From assembly GCA_009869945.1 (NCBI GenBank), contig WIXG01000219.1, forward strand, positions 62,001 to 126,000: a DNA stretch of 64,000 bases, read 5' to 3'. This document shows positions 38,376 to 64,000 of this stretch, one piece after another (the first letter of the stretch is position 1; each line of letters opens with the position of its first letter). The notes under the pieces are model-generated. The model did not search any database, was not told the origin of the DNA, and worked only from the letters and a program-made list of their open reading frames with translations. Origin of the DNA: Mesaphorura yosii. Taxonomy: Eukaryota > Arthropoda > Collembola > Poduromorpha > Tullbergiidae. A program made the translations under genes and the position numbers.

Positions 38376-41300
38376 AGTACTTATGATCGTTGTACGATTA
38401 TTATCCTATCTTATGTCTTCTCTTCTACAATTAAGCAAACTAAATTATTTTGAACAGTGTGACTAGTTAGTGAATAAGGACGAATAAAGCGAACTTTGTG
38501 ACATGCTATGCTACACTCGAGCATTCGCCTTCACTTGCATTCATGAAATTAAACTGCTATTTTACGATCATATATACTTTTTCACAATGGAATTTGTTGT
38601 TGGTTTGCTCGTCCTTCAACTCTGGGAATTGTGAAAGTTGCATGCTGCATGCATTCGTTCTTACTTACACGTTGAGCTAACCTTTGCTTTCTCCACACAA
38701 AATCAAGCAAATGCACATTGCAGTTTTCAACAATGGTTGTCCAGCTTCCATCTAATTTGATAGCAATCCATTATCATATTATGAATCCCGCACCTCACAC
38801 TTGCGAGTAACTGATCACACTCCACGTGGGCTCAACTACTCTGCTCCCGTGAGCCAGCCCATGAGATGATGCTCGTCTCTGTGATTCGTCCACGTCCAAG
38901 CTCGCACCAATCCTTTCCCGGCAGCAGTGCTAACACGGAGTACTTCAGCTTTAAGTGAGGTACAACAACGAACGAACGCGAATGAATGCGTGTTGTGTTG
39001 AGTGAATCCAGAAAACGAGCTTGTAACATTGTATTACACACGAAAACTTCTACGGGGCTCGAACTGCGTCGTGCTTGCCTGCCTGGCGTGCCAAGACAGT
39101 TGATATAAGTAAGCAGGCACAATAATAGCAGGAGAGATATAATAATTTTTTGTCATGTTTTCCCCTCGCTGGCTGCTCGTTCGCGTCTCCTCTAAAACCC
39201 GAACATTCTCGCTCTTCTCAATCCAATTCTCTCCACTAGACTATGATTACGCCGTCGTCGTCGTGCCGTGCCGTGGCCATGTACACGTATTTAGAGATAC
39301 CAACCGTGAAGAGTAGAAAGTACATGGTAAATAAATGGTTTTAGCAGCAAAAAATAAAGTTTCGGGCTCCTACTCGGCTGGGCCGGGGTTACTTGCTTTG
39401 CTGCGTGGTTCATTGTTCTTTTTCTATTTTCCCGTCCTGTCGTCCTTCCATTTCATTTCAATTCAGCATGCAATACGTACACTCAGAAGACCGTACAATG
39501 CGCTCAGGAGAAGCTTCGGTTCTGGTCTGAAGCTGCACATTTATTGAACTGCGTAGAGAAGCTCCAAGCTGACTATTTGTGTGTGCATCTGTCTAGGGTT
39601 TTGAGTTCAGTTTCACAACAGAACTTGCGGCGGCAGGACGTACGGGGGTCTCTCGCGCACATTCAACATTTGCATTTAATTAATTATTGTGATAATCAAC
39701 GTATTCACGTGCATTAATGAAACACAAGTATTAATTATTGATATTTTCGCTGGGTATCACGTTTGAGTTCCTCCAAGTTGACGTAGGAGCTAGTGCATGT
39801 AGTGCATACATGAGGGGTTCAAAGTTTGTGTCAATGGATTTCTGGCCATGCAATAATTTATTTTGACAGTTCAAGACTACGTTTGGATTGAGTGCTTGTG
39901 AATTTGTGAGTGCATCTGTGAAAGTAGTGTAAATTTCACTTGTGAAAATTACCACCACTAACGCAACTAGTGGAATAATTATCGGCACGAGGCAAGTCGA
40001 GCAGTCTCTGCATCTTTAAAAATGGTGAGTTTCGGTATGATAAGATGGACAATAATTAAAGCATGGAGTTTGAGCTGCTAAATAAATTCGAACTGATTTA
40101 CGAATTTAGCGTGTGCGTCCAATCAGATGCATCTCGATTTCCAATGATGTATAATTATCCCGGTCAGCTGAAGATGCGGAATTTTTCTTGCAGTACAAGT
40201 TACTTGTTTCAGTTTCGCAGTTTGTAGATTACAGAAGCTCATTCCCGATCATGAGACAGTGTGTAGCAGTAAACAGTTTATTTAGGATTATAAAAGAGTT
40301 CCAGTTCTGCTTCTGCCCAAATGCCATAAAATTTGTTGTTAGTGTTCCGCGTCCCTCTTAGTTTTCGTCTAATGGCAAGTTGCTTATACTAATTTAATGT
40401 CCCAAACGGAAGACCCAAGCCGAGACGAGACCAATATCGCAGAAGGGTACGAAATGCAACATTTTCACACAAGCGTTCAAATCTTGCATCAGCTTGAGAC
40501 ACAGCAAAGGGCAAACCAATGAACCTCTTTTCTTTACACGGAGAGTGTAAAATTTTTTATAAATAATGATAAGCTCTGATAATTCCTTAATGTCTTCTTT
40601 CTCGAAATAACATAAATTAAAATGATCCCTCAAACAATAGTGAATAGTGCTACAGCCTCTTACTATGCAGTAATTCAGTCGAATAGTTGCTCTGAAGGAC
40701 GAAATAGAAAATTGAGTTGCAACGGCCAGCTAAACATTAGTTGAGGTGGTGAATTACCGTGGTTGTAAGTTATTGGCTGGAACGCTGGTGGTCTTAGCCT
40801 GACCTGCCCTGGCGCAGGGGACAGCATACTGTAAACAAAATCTCTGTTGTGAAAGCCTTAGTTCGGGAGTAAAGTCTAGTCTGTTTTAATTCGATGATTT
40901 CTGCGGACAGAAAGTGATTGCGCACGGAATACGAAAGAGAGAGGACAGAGAATCCAGGATGTGACAGTTTTCAGCAGCATTGTTTTCTGCGAGAGAGCCA
41001 GGAAAAATGTTTTTACATGCATGCATGCAATCAGGACCTGACGAGAAAGTAAAGAGGCCTGGCAGGCGCGCTGTTTGATAAAGTTTGCGATGAACTTTCT
41101 TCTACTTCCTGAAGTTCGAGGCTCAGTTGACTTTATAGAAAGCAGATCGATCCACTCCATCAGCCATTGAAGTCCGTCACATCTATGCTAGACGGTGGAG
41201 CCCAAACTTTCTCCCTATTTCTCAATGTAATTCGATGTCAGTGTGTTAACTTCTGCTTAATTATACAGGTGCAATGGTGTGAGTAAATGTGACATTCCGG

Positions 41301-41412
41301 AAATTCTGACCTTGCCATTATACGTGTTGGGAGTGCACCGCTTCTGACGATTCTCAACTTCTATGTTATGCTGAATTGAAAAGAGACAAGAATTACCCTG
41401 GGCAAGTCAAAG
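38376..41412. other. salvador 3' UTR and groucho upstream region
   Basis: About 3 kb with the salvador AATAAA and then presumed groucho promoter and 5' UTR. A donor-like ATG/GTGAGT at 40022 and an acceptor at 41269-41270 (TTATACAG) could bound a groucho 5' UTR intron. No coding sequence recognised. Confidence 0.4.
38483..38488 (+). terminator. polyadenylation signal, salvador
   Basis: AATAAA about 108 bp after the salvador stop codon. Confidence 0.6.
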
Positions 41413-56423
<15,011 letters not shown>

Positions 56424-56662
56424 AGAGGAAATTACAGCAATAGTAAACAGAAACATTAAAGTTGATGGATCTGTCAAATAGTGCGTCACAGGCTTAGCTT
56501 CCGCTAATTTGTCAACAATTTAATATTGTGAAAAGCTTGAGTATTGAAGGAGGAAATATTTATAAAATTGTGTACAGAATTTTCAGAATCTTTTATCTTA
56601 AAGGTAATTGTAGTAAATAGTTGCAGTTATGGGCTTTGTCTATGCACAGTTAACGAAGTGTA

Positions 56663-56668
56663 AATAAA
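56663..56668 (+). terminator. proximal polyadenylation signal, groucho
   Basis: AATAAA 240 bp after the groucho stop codon. Confidence 0.55.
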
Positions 56669-57236
56669 GTTGGGAGAAAACTTTCCAGTCTCTGTAAGCT
56701 AACTAAATTAAATGACAGTTGGTATAATTAGCCTTTGGTTTATTTACTAATTTATTACAAATGACAAGTAGACAATTTTAGTGCCACGCATTTGAAGTCT
56801 AGAATTTGGTCAGTTTCCTGGCGTAATGTGGCGTGTCATGTTTAGGTACTCAGTTTTGAAGAATCCATTTAGCTTTTAGACAATTTTGAATCAAAATAGG
56901 GCTGTTATTGAAGGTTGTAATTTACTGCATTTATTTGGTTGTAGCCGAAGGAAGGAATTTTAGATTATTTTATTGTAAAATTGTTATTGATTCTCTGTGT
57001 AAATACTTTCTATTATTTGCACGTTTAGCAATTCTTCAATGAGCATTATGCAATGTTAAAATGAGTAATTTAGCGTTTCGTGTATTTTATATTCTTGCAT
57101 GCTTTACTGCAGATAAATTACATACTCAAAATTCAATCAATTCGTATTTTCCAACCTCAAAGTGTCTAAAGTATAGCAGTACAAACCTTGTTCTTTCATG
57201 ATATGCTAGAAAATTGTGTAACTCTTATTTAAAGAA

Positions 57237-57242
57237 ATAAAT
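57237..57242 (+). terminator. distal polyadenylation signal, groucho
   Basis: AATAAA 814 bp after the stop codon, at the end of the AT-rich tract. Confidence 0.4.
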
Positions 57243-57260
57243 CCTAATTAAAACGTTTGG

Positions 57261-60200
57261 AAATCATTCGCTATGAGAAAAAGGACAAATATCGGTTGAG
57301 TTGCAGGTTCCTTTGACTTAAGATTCAACTCGATCCCGTTCCGAGAAGCAGGGGTCATTCAATCCTGACCTACTATTTATTCATTTCATGCACGTGGCAA
57401 ATGACAATAAGTTGCCCTCTCAAGTTGCACTTTTCTCAAGGAACCAAGCAAATCCTTGGTCGGTTAATCTTTTAGTGTGAGGCATTCATTAATTTTACTT
57501 AGAGAAAAGTTTACAAATACGTGAAGCAAAACACGAAAGATTTAAGTTAAAAGTCGTTTTGAGACCGGGTCCCATATATTTTCATTATGGAAGCATTTTA
57601 CACATTGCAGCTCAGTCAAGACCATTGTGGGAAACGAACTCGTAAAGTAGCAGCCAAAAGTTTTGGAAGTACATTTAACGGCGGTAATGAATGAAACTCT
57701 TGAGATTAATATCAACTTCTGGCAGTGCAAGGTTTCGCCGTCAACATGGATTTGGGATCTCGGCATTTAGATCTGAGATCATGCAGAAAGAGCGTGAGCG
57801 AGAAAGAGAGTAGTAAAGTAAAGTGAAAATACTTTCACTTCCTTTTGCATCCCCGTTCGAAAAGCAAAAGCACAAGGCACACGCAATTCCTGACTAATTG
57901 AGAATCTTATCTCTTAGCACAAGTTATCATTAATTATTTGAAAATTCCTCCGACTCGCTCGACTTGGCTTCAAGATCAAAGCGTCAACTCTTGCTTCCTT
58001 CCTGAGGGTTAGAACGCAGAGGCTTGAGTTGGAGCTGGATTGAATAATTAAGTTACCCACCCATGGAGCGAAAACATTAGCAGCGTTGTCTTGGAGCCAA
58101 ACACTTTTACAGGAAAACCCAAGCCTGACTCGTTTCTGCACGCATTTTATATCCCCTTGTCTTAAAAATCTGATGCTAAATGCTAAGCCTAGCATATAGC
58201 GTCCCGGCTAAAGCAGCGGAGTGTTAAAAAGAAAATCAATTGGACATGGACGCGGAGGGTAAAGGAAAGTATATCCAGACCGCATCGCACTGTTCTGGTC
58301 AATAGTTTTCGCAATCACAGTCACAATCGTAAATAGTAACAGAATGGAATGGTATGCATCATTGAATTGCGTCGCCATAATAATGATTTGGACACACTCG
58401 CCGATTTCCCTTACGAAGTAAAACGTCTGGGCGACAACTTCAAAAATGCAATGAATGCTAGCTACAAAATGGACACAGAATACAAGAAAACCCGGTACAG
58501 TGGACGAATTCTCTAATTCTTCAGACTCCACGTTGCATGAAATAACACAAGTAACAGTTACGGTAATTTCGGAAATTACGCTTTCATTTCCATAAGTTTA
58601 TTTAAAGTACTTGCATTGCCCTACACTGCATTGTTGAGATGCTGCGCATTGTTTCACGCTCAGATCTTTCCCAAATTCCCTTCACGCTCCAGGCTAATAA
58701 ATTCTCTACGTCGTATCAGAAGACTTTAAAAAATATTCATCTTTGTTAGCATAATTCATGTTCCCGGAACATATTATTATAATACTTTTATCATCAGCAT
58801 CTATATTTCTTGTAACCTGACGAATTCTGAATTTCCATCTTGCACTTTAAATTCATTTATAATGAGAGTCGAGCTGAAGACATGACGGCTCATCATTCAT
58901 CGCCATTTCCTCTCTTGCTCGTCCTTTTCTGCTGAGCTCCGCGCTGTGCTGGAGAGAATATTAGATTTTGGGCTGGAAAGGTCTGGAGTCAAAGTTCAAA
59001 TTATGTAACCGGTTCCTTTGAACCGCGTTCACATGCACTCGCTTGCGTTTTAATAACGGTTCACATTAGTACCGCTTCCAGCACGCACACGCACTTTTGT
59101 TTCCATCAAAATTTAATCGAGCATTGTTGTCGGAGATTGTGCCCGGAAGAAATTTGTTCCGCCAGCCAGCTCCGGCTAAATTAAATGCCGAGTGAGGCCT
59201 AGCGGATCTCTGGTTCATGCGCCTAGCGGGATCACCTGGAGACACTTCAGCAATTATTCCAATTATTTCGTTCATTCAATTCAGAACCGACACGCTGCAT
59301 TTTTGGAATGAGTGATCAAATCTCATTTCTTTCAAGTCTTTCGCTGATCTTTCAAGTCAAGAAGGCACTTCTGAGTCGATGAAAATGTGAATGGTGAAGT
59401 CACTCGTTCGAAAGTGGTACTCAAGAAACTACGCGGAGTTGAATGAAAGCGAGAATTTGGGCATTTGGATCCTGCGAAATTCATTACACGACTTTTCAAT
59501 GAGGTACGCACGCAAATTTTAACCTTCATACTTCCCTTTTGATCTCGAAATCTCTCTCGAGTGAAGCCTTTGTCGGCTTCCACTTTTGAAGAGGTGCGAA
59601 AGATCTTCCTCGCTTTCGCACTGGAATTTTTGAGTCAGAAGCAGGTGATAAATTTCCACTTTTGATGGCACACCGTCTTCCGTCTTATATTCCACGTGGC
59701 GTACTCTTTTCCACACAAGCTCCGACTGTCTTTAGGCATTTGACTTTGAAATTTAAGAATTAAAGTTTGTTAAGTAAATTTCATCAAAGAACTGGAAAAC
59801 GAGAGAAAGAGGTGGAAGGAAATACAAGAGTCCCAGGTCAGAATATGATTCCAGCTTAATTGCTGGACTGCTGGAGCAGGAATTACGAGTCATTGAATTT
59901 AAACTGATATGCTAGTGTGAAACGAAAGGTCTTTTCACAGGCAGCTATTCAAATCCAAGAAAAATGGATCCACACAGCCATCGTCGTATATTTGTATTGT
60001 GTAATGGTCTTATCATAGTAAATAGAAGCTTATTATAAACCAAAGTACTTATCGTGCCAAAGCTGACAGAATGTTGCCCCGGCCTTTTCAACAGCAGCAC
60101 GAATACCCGTAACCGTCGCCGTTGCAGTCGTGTTGCATAAAGAGGATGAGGAAGAAAGAAGCAGAAAAAACGGCTCCATCTTTAACTGCGAGTGGGTATA

Positions 60201-63200
60201 AGAATCCCGGAATCTTTATACAGATTTTTTATCCGTTTTCATTCTCCGGGAAGAACAATTCGGATCAGTTGATTGCCACAAACCCTCTATGCAGTGCACA
60301 AAGCATGCGTAGCGTACATTGTGTGCCCTGGACACGAACAAAATAGGCTTTAGCTTTGTCTGCCGGTGCCTATCTGCTACTGCCTTCTGGAATATCTTCC
60401 TTCCCCGTTCCATAATTTACATTACCTATACAAGTACATTTTTAGGCAGCATCAGCTCAGATATAGTGAGCAAGTCTCCCTGCAGCAGCGGAAAACAACG
60501 TCTTCCTATATGGACTGAACTGCTGCCAACTAACAATGGAGCCAGCGCAAGCATACCGTACGTGTACAGCGTTTAACATTGTTATTGCATCGTCAGACCA
60601 GTGCAACTGCAGCAGGAATGGGAACGGAACTTGGATTCAATTCAAATCCACGTGGGTTGTGAGTGAGTGCATCCAACCACCACGGGGCCAAGTTGACTAT
60701 CTCCAATGAATCACTTTCACTTGCATTATGCGAGTTCTTCCTCAGCCCAAAGTACGCAATGAGTGCGACGCGAGGCTTGAGCCACGTTTCATGATAGGAC
60801 AGTTTGAGAGAGAAAAGGCTGCACCACTCCGAGACTCGCTTTGAACCGCAGTCCATGTGGACTCATTCATTCCTGCTTGCTTCTGCTTTACAAGGTTCGC
60901 GTTCGGTGCGGTGTAGTGGTATAAATTGAAAAGGCTTTGGAAAGGTTTCAATTCAAAAGTGTACGTTAAAGCATTATGAACAATTTTCCCTTTCTTGTTA
61001 GTCAACTGCAAAGAGCAATGAGCAGTTGGTTTCATGTGATGTCCACGTCCATGGTCCAATGGAAGATTGGACATGCCAGCGGTAATTTGGTTGTTGAATC
61101 GCCATCATCGTGTATGATGTGTAACAATGTCTGCGCTGCGAGTCTACTACAATGCTAACTTAACCATGTACACGTTTCTAGCGACATGAATGCATAAAAT
61201 CATAAAATTAAACCAGTACATAGCCATGCCCATGTTTGTTGTCCGGCTTGGTTTGACTCGGCCCCAGTCATTACTTCAATGTTCGTTTACAAACAGAAAA
61301 GTTTACGCACATAAATTTTTAAGAAGGGAACCAAGTCAAGCCAAATATTAAGCAAAGTATTAACGAGCCACGATTTCGGCTTTGGCTGCATGTTGCGTAT
61401 TTTGTACTTTATATTTTTCGTAATCAAGATCATCAAACAACGTCTGTCTTGCCAGCACAGCACATTGTTAAGCAAAGATGATTATAAACATTGCCAAGAG
61501 AAGCTCAGCTCAGTGCTACACTGACGCTGTGACTAATTCGTGTAATAAAATGTGCGCACTTGCATTTGGAGAGATCGCACTTTGCACTTTCATGCCATGC
61601 CGGCTGGGTGAGAATCTATTCGTCTATTCACGCAGAGTTTCTGCTTGATGTGGTCAAACAAAATGTGTGCACGTCACACGAACCACTTGTACACACTCAA
61701 ACAATTCGGCGTCGACGACGTGTAATAATAACATTAAATATTCCGGCGCGTCGCAATTAAGTCTGCATAGTGCGAGGCGCACTGTAAATACAAAGTTCTA
61801 AAGTGAAATGAAATTAGCATACACATGACAAGAACATGACGCTGTTAACTCAATAAACTCAAATAATACCTGCGTTGAGTTCACTCACGTACGCGGCACC
61901 GACACCAGCATCATTTAATCACTTTAGTACATTTATTGATGGCTCGACTAGTTTGACTTGACTGAAATTACATCTCCTAATCGCTGCGAACGGAATCATT
62001 TGATAACTCAACCACTTTACAGCTACAGCGCAAATGGTTAATCTCGGCAAAGCTCCTCTACCTGACGCAACTAATCAGTCAACCACTCATTCACGTTTAA
62101 ATATTTGCGTTGACTTGACGCAAGTAAAGGGTTTTATCTGGACAGATCCATTTTCCAATCCCGTGCCTTGGACGGGCACACGAAGCCAAGCCGAGCAAAC
62201 TTTGGACTCTTTTGCCAAAGTACTTCCCTTTCGGGTGTTAAGGCTAAATCGTGCTGCCTACCGGAATCTCGATGACGATTGAGTGACATTAGAAGCGATA
62301 GATGATGAATCCGAGAGATGTATTTGTAACTGCAGAGAATAACCAGAAAGACAGGGAATGATCAAGAGGAAGTACGGATTGGAGCTTGGAATTTTCATCA
62401 TTTGCATCTTGCACGGAAGACGGATCAATGAGATGAGAGCTGCAGCAGTCGCCTATTTGTACTTTGTTGCACTGGAAAGCAAGGGGAGAGCAGATCTGGG
62501 CTTGAGTCTGGTCGTATGCGCTTGAGTTATTCCAAGTGTGTAAATGTTTAGCATAATAATGGTGTTTGAAAGCAAATACTTGAGAAGATGGTGCAGCGAA
62601 CGGAGAAAAATAAGAAAGGGGCTAAGAAATAAAAGATGACAGGAAATAACCGAGGTCCTCTCGTGAATGAATGCGAGCGCTGCTAGCTCGCTCTCTCGAT
62701 CCACGCTGCGCTGCGTTCCATTCCATTATTCCATTCATTTCTGCTCCTACTGCTCCTGTTCACTATGCATGAAGAATACTAATGGTGAGCTCCAGTTATT
62801 TTACCACCAAAAGAATTTGGTCGTGCCTTAATGATCTTTATGTTGATCACGTTCCTGCAGTGAATTCCTCGACTCGTACTCGTGCAGCGCCCGCATCCTT
62901 CATTTCTGATTCATTTTTCGAATACGTCCGCTTCTTGGGTGCCAGGAATTCCTGCAATTTGCTGAGATCGAGTTTGACCAGAGGATTCCACGGCGCCGCA
63001 AGCCATGACTTCACTTCACGTTCACGCCTGCACAAGTGAGGCGAAGTGAGCGAATCGAATATCGACTCTGGTTCAACCTGACTTTCCACGCCGTGCTATG
63101 CTGCTGGTGGTGATTAAATAAGCCAATTAAGTTCCTTCAATTTTCTGAGGAATCTTGGCTGAAGTGCAAGACCACTTTCACTTACCCGGATCCACCGCTC

Positions 63201-64000
63201 ACACTTGGCTGGGCGCATTCCGTCAACAACTTCTCGAGTGCTGGCGGCCCTTTCAACTTGCATGGACTAAATACAAACCAATTCAAGAGTCTGGTGCAAA
63301 TACCAGCCACATTGCTTGGTGTGTTGCTGGGAAATAATGATAGAAACTCAACACAAGCCAAGCGAGTCTGTTGTAGAATGAATTTCGTGTGGTTGGAAAC
63401 CTCATGAAGATTCTTGACATTATTAGGATTCACAGCATACTTTCACCAACCATGGCTCTGGCAGTGGCCTCGGTGCTTTCCTCTGGCTCCAACTGCGCTT
63501 AACATGTCGTGGTGGTTTTTCCTCTTAAACCACAATTTATTTGTTGCTCATTTACGCCGCAGCGTGTCTAGCGACTATGCGACTCGAATAGGTTGCGGCT
63601 GTGGTCTCAACTGGATTCTCAATTTGATTTTTTAATGGTGCTTCTGTCGAAAGGTTTCACACGTCAGCATTCCTGTATCATATCTGGCTGTTGCCAATTT
63701 GAAATTCGATGACTTGCCTTTAATCTGATGACATTGGGACATTGTATCGAAAATGAACGGAGCCGATGATGCGATTTAAATTTTGTGCAGAGCTCAGAGT
63801 CGAATTTGAGTGAAAGCAGGGATTCGCCCTTGCAAATACTAGAATTGATTTGTAATCCTCAAACGTGAATTTTGAATTTATTTACGTAAGTTTAAAAATT
63901 TGATTACATTAATAATTAGAAAGTTTTCATTAAACAATTCTGTACAACCTTAAGCAATAAGTGTAAAGTCGAAGGGAAACTTGTACAACACAAGACGTCC
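57261..64000. other. 6.7 kb region with no supported gene (right edge)
   Basis: No family-level similarity, splice-linked exons, tRNA A/B boxes or long repeats recognised on either strand. Minus-strand frames of 107-110 codons (58208-58531, 60742-61074) look like chance. An inverted repeat lies at 57821-57840. It could be intergenic or an intron of a gene outside the window. Confidence 0.45.
57821..57840. repeat. perfect inverted repeat, 8 bp arms, 4 bp loop
   Basis: AAGTGAAA-ATAC-TTTCACTT, following a purine-rich stretch of GAGA-like character downstream of groucho. No downstream T-run or other context assigns a function. Confidence 0.6.

Larger units (their letters stand above)
56424..57260 (+). 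other. groucho 3' UTR
   Basis: Very AT-rich sequence with AATAAA at 56663-56668 and again at 57237-57242. This is consistent with a short and a long 3' UTR form. Confidence 0.5.

Overview
The window is nuclear DNA of an invertebrate animal, most likely an arthropod. Every recognisable gene is split by GT-AG introns with AATAAA signals downstream. The gene set is metazoan: Groucho, Salvador, a FEM1 protein, DHX8, a metaxin, IER3IP1, hnRNP M and an ADAL-type deaminase. Base composition looks moderately AT-rich. I could not fix the species.

Left edge to 5.7 kb: no convincing gene apart from a possible last exon of a plus-strand gene at 1-126. From 5.7 to 31.2 kb is a compact block of seven genes. 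Six lie on the plus strand: an RNA polymerase II second-largest-subunit-like gene (5.7-11.4 kb), DHX8 (11.9-16.6), metaxin (17.2-18.7), IER3IP1 (19.2-19.6), hnRNP M (20.3-23.1) and ADAL (24.8-26.2). The seventh, FEM1 (26.9-31.2), is on the minus strand and converges on ADAL. Small introns here are mostly 50-150 bp and the first five genes are separated by about 450-720 bp. From 31.2 to 36.4 kb I see no gene. Salvador (36.4-38.4) is followed by Groucho (41.4-56.4), whose introns reach 5.4 kb. From 57.3 to 64 kb I see no gene.

The exon models were built by hand. Reading phase was checked across every junction, so boundaries are mostly exact; the exceptions are stated in each entry. Gene functions fall into transcription and RNA processing (Pol II-like subunit, DHX8, hnRNP M, Groucho), mitochondrial and secretory housekeeping (metaxin, IER3IP1), nucleotide metabolism (ADAL), ubiquitin targeting (FEM1) and Hippo signalling (Salvador). 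Nothing shows that they act as one system.

The most unusual object is the Pol II RPB2-like gene. It is intact, with at least 16 coding exons and catalytic motifs largely kept. Yet it is far more diverged than animal RPB2 normally is, while DHX8 and Groucho next door look ordinary. It carries an Arg-to-Leu change in the RHGQKG active-site motif, a roughly 55-residue basic and Pro-rich insertion, and a 108-residue acidic tail. I read it as an undescribed divergent paralog. Other points of interest are a GC-AG intron in FEM1, two frame-preserving stop-free introns, competing splice donors in hnRNP M, a NAGNAG acceptor in Groucho, and overlapping ADAL/FEM1 3' ends.
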